From Toxoplasma gondii ME49 (taxonomy: Eukaryota; Apicomplexa; Conoidasida; Eucoccidiorida; Sarcocystidae), in contig NC_031470.1 of assembly GCF_000006565.2 (NCBI RefSeq), forward strand, positions 2,172,954 to 2,236,953: a stretch of DNA of 64,000 nucleotides, read 5' to 3'. The position numbers and the translations under genes were made by a program. Shown in pieces: positions 1 through 11,000 of the stretch (position 1 is the first letter of the stretch; each line of letters starts with the position of its first letter). Under the pieces are notes generated by a model, which saw only the letters and a list, made by a program, of their open reading frames with translations, ran no database searches and had not been told where the DNA came from.

Positions 1-537
1 CCACGCTAGGACCACAGAATGCCGACGCCACTGTCTCTGTCTCTCTTGCCTTCTCGACTCGACTCAGTTCGCGTTGATCCCTGCTCCTTTTCCTCCTTCT
101 CTGATTCGCTCCCTCCTGCTCGCTTCACCTCTTTCGCTCTTCCTCGTCCGTGTAGCCTTCTTCCTCTCCGCGCCTCTCTCTCGCTGAGGTCTCTCCGAGC
201 ATTTCTTTTTCTCTTGATCCCTCGCCGCCTCGCCTCACGAGTACTCAGAAAGCGTCTTTGCGTCTCAATCGTTTTTAGTCTGCAGAAACTGTTTCGTCTC
301 TTCTTCCGAAGCGCTCACCCAGATGCCTGGGCGCCTCTGCCCTGCGCAGCATCTCAGTGTGCAGTTATTGTTTGAACCTCGACGCACGTAATATGTTGTT
401 TCCAGAGCTGCTTGTTGACTTTTTCCACTCTTTTTAGCGCTCAGCGCGCGCCCGCTTGCTTTGTGGTTCCCCCGCGTTTCCTGCGTCGTCTTCGAGTTCC
501 TCATTTTCCTTTTTTAATCTCAATTGCCGCTGTTCAG

Positions 538-1934
538 ATCGGCCCTGTGCTCGAGCATCGGCCGCTGCTGACGGCATCCCTTCTTCGCACGTTCGGTCCG
601 AACTCGCCGATTGTTGACATCGAGAAGAAGGTACAGACCTCTCGCGGATTTCCTTCGTTTGCTCCTTCTCTCTCCCCTTTCTTCAGTCCACTCTCTACCT
701 CAGCTTCTCCGGCTGTCTTGGCTTCTTTCTGACCTGACCAGAAATCCATCCTTTCTCCATCTGCTCGCTTCTGCGTCGCGTTGCGGACGAGCTGTTTTCC
801 GCCAACGAGATTCGGTGATGATTCATTTATCCGCGAACGCTGTTGACGCCTTTCTCCCAGTCCCCGGTTTTACACTTTGAAGCGTTTTCGGTGCTTTGTC
901 GCTCTTTTCAACTGCTTTGGAGTCGTGGGTTACCTCCGGAAAGTCTCCGTTGTCTCGCCGCCTGCGCCGCCATCAGGACGCTTTTCTCTCGCTCGCTCTT
1001 TTTGTTTCCGCCTGCTCATGACTCTCCTCTGTCTCTCTCTCTCGGTGTCCAGACTTACGCGCTCCCCATTCATGTCAACGCGATGATCTCGCCGGAGGAT
1101 GAACATCTGCCTCTCGTGACGCTTCCACACGAAAGTTTCGTCCTTCTTCCAGAGGAACGGCGTCGCTCGGCAGCGGCGACGCCTCTGAAAATCAAATACA
1201 AACCCACAGGTTCGTCTGCGAAAACGCACGCAGTCAAGAAGTCATCCGTTCCCGCGAGAGGGCCGACTCGCCGATCTGCAGGCACACAGACACTGACAAG
1301 GAATTCAAAAAGGGCCATGCAAACCCACAGATCTGTGTACCTAGACACAAAAGGAACGATCACACATTCGCAAAGGTCCCTGCACATGTATCTATCTATC
1401 TGTCTATCCATATATATATATATATATATATACAGATATATATATATATATATATATATATATCTGTATGGCTACAGAGTTCCGGCGCGGGAGCACTCTT
1501 GCCTATTTGATTTGAGGTTTTCTTGGTCGACAGCTCCTCTTTTTTGAGACGTCGACATGCAAGCGCGTGGATGTGGAGGAGGCTGAGGGCCGAAGGAGAT
1601 GAGGTTCTCGACACTTCGTGTGATCGCTTTCGCCTTCCTTCTAGGTTACGCTTCTTGGCTCTTCCTCCTGATTATGGGGCAAGCCGTCGGAAGTCTGCAG
1701 CGCATGCAGTTTTCTTCGTACGACGTCAATTCAGTCAAGATGATGATGGGGAGCTCCTCGCCGTGGGTGCTCCTCCTCGTCTACCTCATTTCCCTTCTCC
1801 ACCTCGTTTTCGAGGTGCGCACAGCAAACGCTCTTCCGAGACTAAGCGTATATACATATATATATATATACATATATACATATATATATACATATATATA
1901 TACATATATATATATATATACATATACACATTTA

Positions 1935-1970
<36 letters not shown>

Positions 1971-4900
1971 CATAGGTCTGAATAGGGACTTTGTCCTTTG
2001 TTTCGTATGTGGGCGTTTCCTTCTGTGTCTGTTTAAATATATTTGTGTATATATGAATTTATACGCGTTTATACATACACGATATATATATGAGTCATAT
2101 TTTACAGCGATTGCATCTGCGCTTTTCTTGACGTCTTCCTTCCCCACACGTTGTGCCTGAGATACGCACTTGAGCGGAAATTTCGTACGCCTCCCCTGTT
2201 CGAGACAGTTCCTACAAACTCCAACATCTGTGCACAGACAACTCCACATGTGTGCATATACAAATATATATATATATATACAAATATATATATTTATGCA
2301 TTTAAATAAAGGGCAATGTATGTGGTATAGTGCTAGATTTATGTGCATATGCGTGCCTGCACTTGAGCCTGTGCGCGGTTAACTCGTCTGGACTTTCTCT
2401 GTTTCTGCAGGTCCTCGCACTCTACTCGGACGTGACGTTTTGGCGCGGCCAAGAAAACCTCGCGCAGAATTTCTCTGTAGGCAGAACAGAGCTCTAGAAC
2501 CCCCAACTCGAACGCTATTCTAAATGAATATATGTGTGTATGTATGCATTCATACGCGTTTATACATACACGATATATATGTATATATTTATCTGCATAT
2601 TTAGCGTAAAAATATACTGCATATGTATATATTTTTGTGTATACCTGTATTACTAGCAACGGATGCACAGGGGTCCGTCGGTCGCCCTGTGTGCGTTCTC
2701 GATGTATTCAGAATTTGGATTTCTTCTTGAGGTTTCAGTGGCATCTGCGCTTGAAATCGGTTCCAGTTGTTGTCCGTGCAGTGTCATGGAGTGTAATATC
2801 CTGCCTGTTTCCTCGTCCTCGCGTCTGTTCGGTGCTTCCGCTCCCTCCACTCGTCGCTGGCTCCCCCCTCCCGCCAGTCGCTGTTCTCTGTCTCCTCTGA
2901 ATGAACGCGCGATGCTACGCATGCGGTGTCTCTCTGTCGTTTTTCTGGATATCTCTCAGAGACTCGGAAGCCGTTTCCCTGTTCTCTCTTCTTGCCGTCT
3001 GTCGCTGCAGTGTTCCCTGACGTTTCCAGCGAGTCTCTTCGCGCGTTGTTTGTTTTCCAGGCGAGCGGCTTGCTGATTGAGATGGCGCTCGAAATCGTGA
3101 CGATTCTGTACGTACGCGACAACGGCGACTCATTCCTCGTCCAAATCTTCATCTTCCTTCGTCTGCTTCTTAACGCGTGGAAGCTGAGGAAACTGGTGAG
3201 ACAACTCCAGATCTCGCTCTCAGGGCATCGGGGAGTCTCCCCGGTCCAAAACCGGTCTCGTTACTGCGCCTCAAACGCGTCTTCTGTGGGCGGTTCTCTC
3301 GGTTTGACTGGTCCGCATGCGCGCTTCTCGTCCTCGCTCCCGAGTCCTTCTCTTTGTCTGCTTGCGTCACTCCCTCTGACCTCTTTTTTCGCTGGTTCTT
3401 CGGTGCGCCAGGTCACCTTCACCCTCAGTTCTTCGCCTCCCTACTTCTTCAAGATGCGGAGTGTCTCTTCTCCGAGTGCCTCCGAGGCGTCTGTCTCGGA
3501 AACGGGGAACTCGAGAGAGACGAACAAGAAAGAAACGCCTAAGCCTGTCGCTGTGGACTTCGAGGAACTGCAGCGCTTCGAGAATTCATGCATGTGGTGA
3601 GCCATTTGTCTCCATGCCCTTTTACAGTTCTGATTTTCTTTAAAAGTAAAGCTCTAGTTGTTGGCTTCCAGGTCGCCTTGTGTGTGCAGAGACCCTCTGC
3701 CTTGTTAAACGAAAATTCAAATGCTTTCCCCTTAGCTCTCTTTGCTTCTCATCTGGGAGCCGTGTCTCTCCGTTCTCGTCGCTGACGTTCTTCGTCTTGC
3801 CCCTTCCCGGTTTCAGCGTTTTATTCCAGTTGTGATGCTTGCCTCTCAGTTCCAGGTGACTCGTTGCTTCTCTTGCTCTCCGCCGCTTCTGGAGACGCAT
3901 TCTTCGACTCTTATGACTTTCGCTGTCTGCGTTGCGTCGGCGCTGCTCTTCCTCTCATGCTCAGGTACCTCTTCCTCCTTTTCCTCCCCGTCGTGATCGG
4001 CGTCTCCCTGCACCAACTTGTCTACGTTCCTCAGAAAGGCTGGTGAGTCTTCGGCTCTTCGCAGGTTCTTTCCTTTCGCCGTCGGCTGTGGCCATAGCGA
4101 GGATGCAAACAAAATATATAGATCTACGCAGATGTAACAGATACATATACACATACATACACATATATATATATATACATCTATATATATATACATATAT
4201 ATATACATATATATATATATATGTCTATCTGTGTGCGTCTACATGCGTGTGTGTATAAAGGTGTACATACCTATCTATCTATATATGTATATAAATATAT
4301 GGGGGAGTATGTGTATCTTTGTCCGCGGGAGTTCAGGCCGTTTTTACATGGTTTTTTGTGTTTTCTCCTCTCTCTGCAGGTGGTCGTGGGTTGTCACTTC
4401 CCTCGCGACTTGCGGATACACCTTCGGTTTCGTCTCCATGACGCCGCAGCTCTTTCGAAACTACAAGCTGCAGTCCGTCACACATCTGCCTTGGACCGTC
4501 CTCGGCTACCAGTTCACAAATACGTTCATCGACGACCTCTTCTCCTGCTTCATTCGGATGCCCAAAATGCACAGGTAGCCGCGAATCTGCGCGCGCAGCG
4601 ACTCACGCTCCCCTCAGCCAACGCGACGCGCGCACGCACATGCGAAAAAACGACCCCCAACTTTCGGCACACACTCGGAAGAACAGACAACCTGTGGCGC
4701 TGCCTCTCTCCCTGTGAAAATACCAAACACACATGCCACCATACACACAAAAGACATGCATATATATACATATATATATACATATATATACATATATACA
4801 TATATATACATATATACATATATATACATATACATATATATATATATATATATATGTGTCTGCATGCATGCATTGGTCTGTAGCTCTGCATGTATGTAGA

Positions 4901-5603
4901 TGTTGGTGCATATTCAAGTCTCCGTCTGTATCTCTTTGCTAAGAGTGGCGTCAGCGCCTTTCAAGTGAAAAACGCAAGATGCAGCTTTCGATTTTTAACT
5001 TGGACTGAAATGTCACTTTTTCCAAGCTGAGAAGCGCCTTGGTCGTCTCTTCTACGCGTTCAGTCCGCTGAGTGTTTGCCCTTTCCTTTCAAACGTTTTC
5101 TCTGTTTCCGAATCGCCTCGTTTCGCTTACGGCCACCGTGCGTCTGCTGTCTTTGTCGAGGGTGGCGTTCCCTGTTTTCTTCTTCTGCTTCTCAAGACAT
5201 TCTTCTCCTTCACAGATAGATGTCGTCTCTCCCTCCCCGCGTTCCGCAGCTCCAGCCAGCCCATCTGTGTCACTGCTTGGAGGAGTGATCGACTTCGACC
5301 GCGGGCGTTTTTGTCCAGTTGTCTACAGTGGTCTGACTCGTGATTCCTTAGACGTTGCTTCCTAGCTCCACCTTGTTGTCGAGTCCGCTAAAAGGTCTCC
5401 CCGCGAAGGACTTCGATCGCCCAGCTCGTGTCTGCTCCATTCGCGTCGTTGCTCTCTCTTCTCGCTGCAGGATGAGCGTCTTCCGGGATGACGTCGTCTT
5501 CGTCGTCTTCCTCATCCAGCGGTGGCTGTATCGACACAACAAGCAGCGCGAGGACGCGGAGGCTTCATGTCAGGAAGAACTGGAAGTCAAAAAGACGAAG
5601 TGA
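538..5603 (+). CDS. CLPTM1: CLPTM1-family multispanning membrane protein (3' part of gene, 5' end outside the window)
   Basis: Exons: 538-630, 1053-1209, 1645-1814, 2411-2476, 3061-3195, 3412-3596, 3965-4042, 4380-4574 and 5471-5603. They join in one frame to 403 codons plus a TGA stop. Family hallmarks seen after splicing are [46 protein letters not shown] and [18 protein letters not shown], which match the conserved C-terminal half of human CLPTM1 and CLPTM1L. About six hydrophobic segments are visible, in the exons at 1645, 3061, 3965 and 4380. The tail after the RWLYR block is short and charged. Known of the family: ER and plasma-membrane proteins, with CLPTM1L reported as a lipid scramblase acting on a GPI precursor. 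Which paralogue this one resembles more was not decided. The start codon and first exons lie left of position 1; no convincing exon was found in 1-537, which reads as pyrimidine-rich intron. Confidence 0.9.
1385..1465. repeat. TCTA/TA microsatellite in CLPTM1-family intron
   Basis: A short TCTA run passes into two blocks of (TA)n separated by a single CAGA interruption. It lies in the intron between the exons ending at 1209 and starting at 1645. The IYIYIY reading frames over it are repeat artefacts, not genes. Confidence 0.9.
1846..1975. repeat. TATACA/TA microsatellite in CLPTM1-family intron
   Basis: About 130 bp of (TA)n with periodic C substitutions (TACATATA units), starting about 30 bp after the donor at 1815. 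It is intronic and likely length-polymorphic. Confidence 0.9.
4112..4300. repeat. TA-rich microsatellite cluster in CLPTM1-family intron
   Basis: Mixed TATATACA, TA and CTATCTAT stretches fill most of the intron between the exons ending at 4042 and starting at 4380. The pyrimidine-rich acceptor follows directly. Confidence 0.85.
4757..4860. repeat. TATATACA tandem repeat in last CLPTM1-family intron
   Basis: About 100 bp of roughly 10-14 bp TATATACA-type units ending in pure (TA)n. It lies in the 0.9 kb intron before the last coding exon at 5471. Confidence 0.9.
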
Positions 5604-8066
5604 ACCGAAAGCGCTGCGAAAGCGGCGAGCACAGATCCTCTCGCGTTCGTTTTCCCCGACCAGACTCGGCGTTCATAGACGTCACTGCGCGACGTCTGGA
5701 GAGTTTCGCAGCCTCCTCGACAGCGCCGAAAACGCGGCGTCGCGGGAGTTCGCTGTCGCCCCTGAAGGCGCGTTCTCGCGTTTCCTTGCTTTCTGTTTTT
5801 GCCTGGACTTCTCGCTTTTTCGGAGCTCGACGAAAGAGGCGCGCGAGGCCTCCTGTCTCGGAGAGCGAGGTCTCGCCTCGCGAAGACAGACGAAAGAACT
5901 GTGGCGAGGAGAAAGCCGTTCCTCAGATGTTGACGCTCCTTCTCACTCTTTGAAAACGGAGGTCTCCAGTGTACACTGGGGAACGTCTTTCTCTTCTCCG
6001 AGGCGGCTGCCTGCAGTCTCTGTGATTGGCATCTCGTCTGAAAAAGCCTCGAAACATGCACCAGGCTCTCTCTCGCCTCTGTGGCAGACCGTGAACAGTC
6101 GCGAGTTGTTCTCCATGTTCGCTTCGTTTCTTTCGAGTCCAAAAGCCGACTCGGCCTGCGCCGTCCTGTCGCCGGCCTGGGCCGAGGGTGTTCTGTCTCT
6201 CAGTTGACATCCACGGCACAGGCAGATGAGTAACCGGAGCTTCGACGAGAAAAGGCGGTCGACCTCCCGTCTGGACGAGACTTTCGCCCATCTGCCGAGG
6301 GGAAGCTGGAGGAAAAGAAGGGCATCCTTCGTTCAAGGTCTCAGTCTTCTTTTTCGACAGAGTTCTCTTTCTCCGGGAGGACCTGGGCCGATGCGGGGCG
6401 GTCAATTCGGAGCCGCGCTGGAACTGCTTGTGCTGGGATGTTGACTCTGGTGGGGTCTCCTATAAGCCTCTGCAGGCAAGCGAATCTCCTGCATCTTGCA
6501 CCATGACTTTGGCAGTCTAGGGAGAAAACTAATCAGTGGCTTTTTGTCGGAATGCGCTCGCGTGACAGGAGCGTGTGCCTGTGAGTTCTCGTTGGACGGA
6601 GCAGGTTGCGGCGCGCCAATCCGCTATCTCGTCCAGAGCTCTTTCATTCGAAAACCAACAGACGCACCTGCGCAAACGCGGCGTCTCCACGAACGAAACA
6701 ATTTAGAAACGACCCGGCCAGAAACCCCACGAAGCAAACGAAACCACGTACAACCACCTGCATATATGTATAGCCGCATACATATACGTATACACAAATA
6801 CATATATATATATATAGATTTGTATCTGAATAGATGTAGAGCGATGAGATGGAGAGGGAGAGAGGGGGTATCCAGAGGGAGCAGGCACAGATTTTTTTTA
6901 CCGCTCGCGAAAAAGTCCTTGCATACAGTCCTTGTGAACCACCAACGTATATATATATATATATATATGAGGTATTTTGCGGGTTCCTTAGTGTGGGCAA
7001 AAGGCTGTTATCGTCAGAGGAGAAAGGCCTATGCATTTTCTTAGGTCAGACCTTGTTCAGCGGCCGAGATTGTTCTTGGCTTTAGCGTCTGCACCGGATC
7101 CCCGCTTTCTGTCGCTGCATGCGCTCTTCACAGACTCGAAACTGCCCCTCTCTGTTGTGGCCGTTCACCCTTGTGTGTGGGCGAAACTGCTCGACGCAGA
7201 TCGCTGGAGTTCCCTCTATTCTGGGGAAGGGAGAGGCTCGTGATTAAAGAAGACCTGACGCGGTCTCGTACTCTGTGGTATATGGAGCTCTCGGTTTCCA
7301 TGTGACTCTAGAAACGCTCCCTTGAAGAAGCGAAAGAGAGCAAAGTTTCTTTCCATCCGGCGCCTTGTGCCTGTGCTGGGGCGGCCGGAGAAACCTGTCG
7401 TTTCAGTCTCGAGAAGAATCTTTTGCCCGTGCCTTTGTTGTATTCTTTGCTAGTATTATCTTAGCCGTCTTCCCTCATTACAAGTACAAACTGTCACTGT
7501 ACAAATGATCCGTCCCGACAAGGAGGAGTTCCTACGAGTTCTCAACGCCCTCAGGGGGAGGGGGAGAACGAAGGACTGAAGGGCAGACAGCAAGTTGCCC
7601 GCTTCGGGGAGCTAGGCCATTCCCCTCAGAAAGAAGGAAAAGAAAAAAAGGCAAGCGTGGACCACCGGAGGCGTCCGCGGCAGAGACTTTCAGAGAGCTC
7701 TCGAAGAGATAGAAGAGCCGCCAGAGAGAGGCAGAAAGAGAGACGCTCGAAGAAGAGAGAAGAGCACGAGGACGAGAAAAAGGCAACGAAAAAGCGCAGG
7801 GCATATCACTGAGAAAACATCGCGGACAACCCTCGAGCGTCTTGAAACAGTCGAGAATCAGCGAGTTCCGCATTTGAAATGAAGATGAAAGAAACGAAAG
7901 AACGTTTGGTGTCTGCCAGACACAAAGTCGCACAAACGTCTCCTTAAGCCTGCGAAAAGCCACTCTCCTGCCGTGAAAGAGAAGTCCTCTTCCTGTTTCC
8001 CTCAGACTTCTTCACTTTCTTCCTTCTCTTCATTTCCTGGAATTTGCGACCCACAAGCCTTCTTCT
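5604..8066. other. Convergent 3' intergenic region between the CLPTM1-family gene and the 2174-codon ORF
   Basis: About 2.5 kb between two stop codons facing each other, so it should hold both 3' UTRs. Open frames here overlap one another on both strands, have no recognisable domain and look like GC-rich shadows. Short TA microsatellites sit at about 6760-6820 and 6948-6968. No gene is supported. Confidence 0.6.
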
Positions 8067-11000
8067 TCATCGCCGCTGCCCTCGTTTTCGGCGTCTCGCT
8101 TTCTCTCTCTTCTTTCCATTTGTCCCTGTCATGCCTTCTCTCTCGCCTCGCACACCTCCTCCGTGGTTCTCCTCTGTTATCTTCTCCTCTGCCATCCTTG
8201 TCTCCACGGTTTGCGCTTCACAGCTCGTTTTCTCTTCGTCCTTCTCCATTTCGTCTGTCTGGCTCATCTGTTGTTCCTCCCTTGTCCGTTCGCCTTCCTG
8301 GATCTCTTTTGCCCCTCCATCTTCTCTCCCCTCTTCCATTTCTGCCTCTTCTCCCTCCTCCATCGTGCTTTGCTCTTCCTCCGTCCTCTCTTCCACCTCT
8401 TTGTCTCCGTTCCGCTCCTCTGGTGCTGTTCCTCCTCTAGTCTCTTTTTCTTGGCTCGTTTGCGTGACCTCTCTCCGTTCCTCTTCGTCCTCTGCGAGCT
8501 CCTCTTCAACGAGAAGCTGCTGTTGCAACATGAGGAGAAACTGCTGTTCCTGAAGAACAGCTCTTCTTCGTTCTGTGGAGCTCGGTCTCCTCTCGTCTCC
8601 TCCTCTGTCTCCTTCGCCTTCTCCCAGTCTCCGCTCCTGCCCGCCTCCCGCCCCTGCGCTCTCGGGTGCTCTGCATGCGTCTGCCGAGCCGGAACGATCT
8701 GCCGAGCCGGAACGATCTGCAGAGCCGGAACGATCTGCAGAGCCGGAACGAGCGTCGGGTGGCGTTCTGCTTCTGTCGTCTGGTCGTACGTCGCCTGCGC
8801 AGGTCTCTGGATAGCAGAAGGCCTCCGACGCCTCCGTCCTGTCCTCCCCAATTTGAGGCCTCCGGAGAGCGGCTGAGCAGGACGCGGTGCCCGCCGGGGG
8901 CTCCACGCGCTTCGCTCCCGCCAGAAAAGGAGACACCGACCTCAAACGATTTCCTCGTCCGTCCTCCCCATGCGTCCACTCGAGGAGTCCGCCCGCGTCT
9001 CGCTCTCCCGCCATCCGCCGCGCTGCCTCTTCGACCTGCGCGGCGCTCGGGATGTCTCCGCTTTGCGCTCGATGAAAGAGTTTTTCGCTGCGCTTCGTGC
9101 GACCGCTCCCAGACCCCGAAGCAGGAAAGAACGTCGAGAGCGGAGAAGAAGAGAGAGAAGAAAAAGACGTCTTCGCAGCTACCTCAGCTGCTCGACATGC
9201 CGCAACCGCCGCCGCTGCGGTCGACTTCGCCGCATCCACCACGCCACTCCAAGGGAGAGAAGAAGAGAAGGAAGAGAAAGAAGAGAAAGAAGACGAAGCG
9301 GAAGAGGGGGCGGAAGAAACAGAGGAGGAGTAAGATGAAGAGCGAGACGAAGGACCTAAAGAAGATCCTGCTGCTGACTGTCGGGATGCAGAGACAAGAC
9401 GGCAACTGTAGGAAGAGAGATCAGGAAAGAAAGAAGACGAGTGAGAAAGGTCAGGAGAGGCGCTACGCGTATGTGCACGACTTGCGTGAGTCTGGTGCAC
9501 CAGGAATCGTTCTTCATTCATTTTTGGCCATGTTGTCTCTCCACATTGGTCTGTCCTTGCGACTTCGCTGTCTCCATCGTCCTCCTCAAACAGGCTGTCG
9601 TCTCCTGTGCGACGCTCCTCGTCGCGGGTGTGTACTTCCGCAGAACTCTCCATCCTCTTGGAAGACACTCTTCCTCTGCATCTCCGATATCCTTCATCAC
9701 CGTCTTCCTTCAGTCGACCTCCTCTCTTCCCTCCGCCGTCCTCTTCCTCCTGCCCCCCCGCCGCCTCCTCCTCCCTTGTTGCTCCGTCTCGCACTCCAGT
9801 CCCTGCCTCGTCTTCGTCGTCTCCATCTGTCTCCTCTGTCTCCCTTCTCGGCGCCTCGGCCGCGCCTTGCGATCTGCAGTCGCGGGACTTTGCGGCTTCC
9901 AGGGGAGCTCCGGCGCGTCTCTCCCCGGCTCGGTAGGAGCGCGCGGCACTGTCGAGCGAGGGCCAGGGTGACTCGTGGGGAGACTCAGAGAGAGGAGGCA
10001 AGGACGCAGAGAGCAGAGCGCCTCCCTGGGTCTGTGCAGCGAAGGGGAAGGCTGCGGAGGCAAACGAGGGCAAAGAAGCCCCCGAGGATGGACAAAAGGA
10101 CGGGAGAGAAGACAGCGAAGGGTCGTGTCTTTGTCGGGGAGCGATGGCCGCCATCTCCTTGAGACCCAAATGAGTTTTTCCGGCATCACCGGCGGTCGAG
10201 TGCGTTTGAATCAACGAGACATCTGAAGCGAGCATTGGACGTTGTGAGGCGGTGGCATTCGCGGTCCCCTCGCCGCTCTCACGTCTTGCGGATTCTTCGA
10301 CTTCCGTCTCGTCGACTTCTCCTGCAAACGCTCTCCCTTTTCTTCTCCCTGTTCTTACTGCGTTGTCTCTCGAAACATCTGCTGGCTTGCCTCTGGTCTC
10401 CGGAGAACGTTTCTTCTCCGATGTCGTGGTCTCCGGAGCGCCAGCCCCCCCCCAGGAGATGACGAACATCCCGTCTAGGTCTTCCCCCTTGCTGTCGAGG
10501 TCCTGTGTCTCTTTGCTGCGGCCGAGGATCGACTTCCTCGCCGTCTCCGTCGCTCCCCGCAGAAACCTCTGGAGACTCTTCTGTGTGAGGGTGTCTCCGC
10601 CGGGAGAGGACGCGGAGCTGCGCGTCTTCTGAAAGAAGTTTTCTGCTTCCCACCCGCCCTCGACCTCCTGTCTCTCGCTCGGTCTCCACCGGTCGAACCT
10701 CCAGCGCTGGCGAGATATCTCCCCGTTGCCCTCTCGCCCTGGAGTCTTCTGCCGAGCCTCTGCTGTCTCCTGGAAGCAGCGGCGTCGACGGAGCAGGAGC
10801 GCCGCACCCCCCGCGGCCGGCGCTCCTGCGACGCATCCCCTGTTTCCTTCACTGTCTCCAATGACAACGTCGATGTCGATGTTCGCGGGTGGCAGCCTCG
10901 TCTTCGAAGTTCGAGCCTTGTCAGCGCCGAAGAGAAACGCGGGGAGAAATCCGAGACTCGCGCCAGTGTTGCTTTCCACAGCCGACCTGAGTCGCGTCTC

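Noticed and set aside
8666..10162. 498-codon + strand open frame antisense to the large ORF
   Set aside because: It is Arg/Pro-rich shadow coding typical of the antisense of Ser/Glu/Arg-rich GC-rich sequence, with no recognisable domain and less than a quarter of the minus-strand frame's length.
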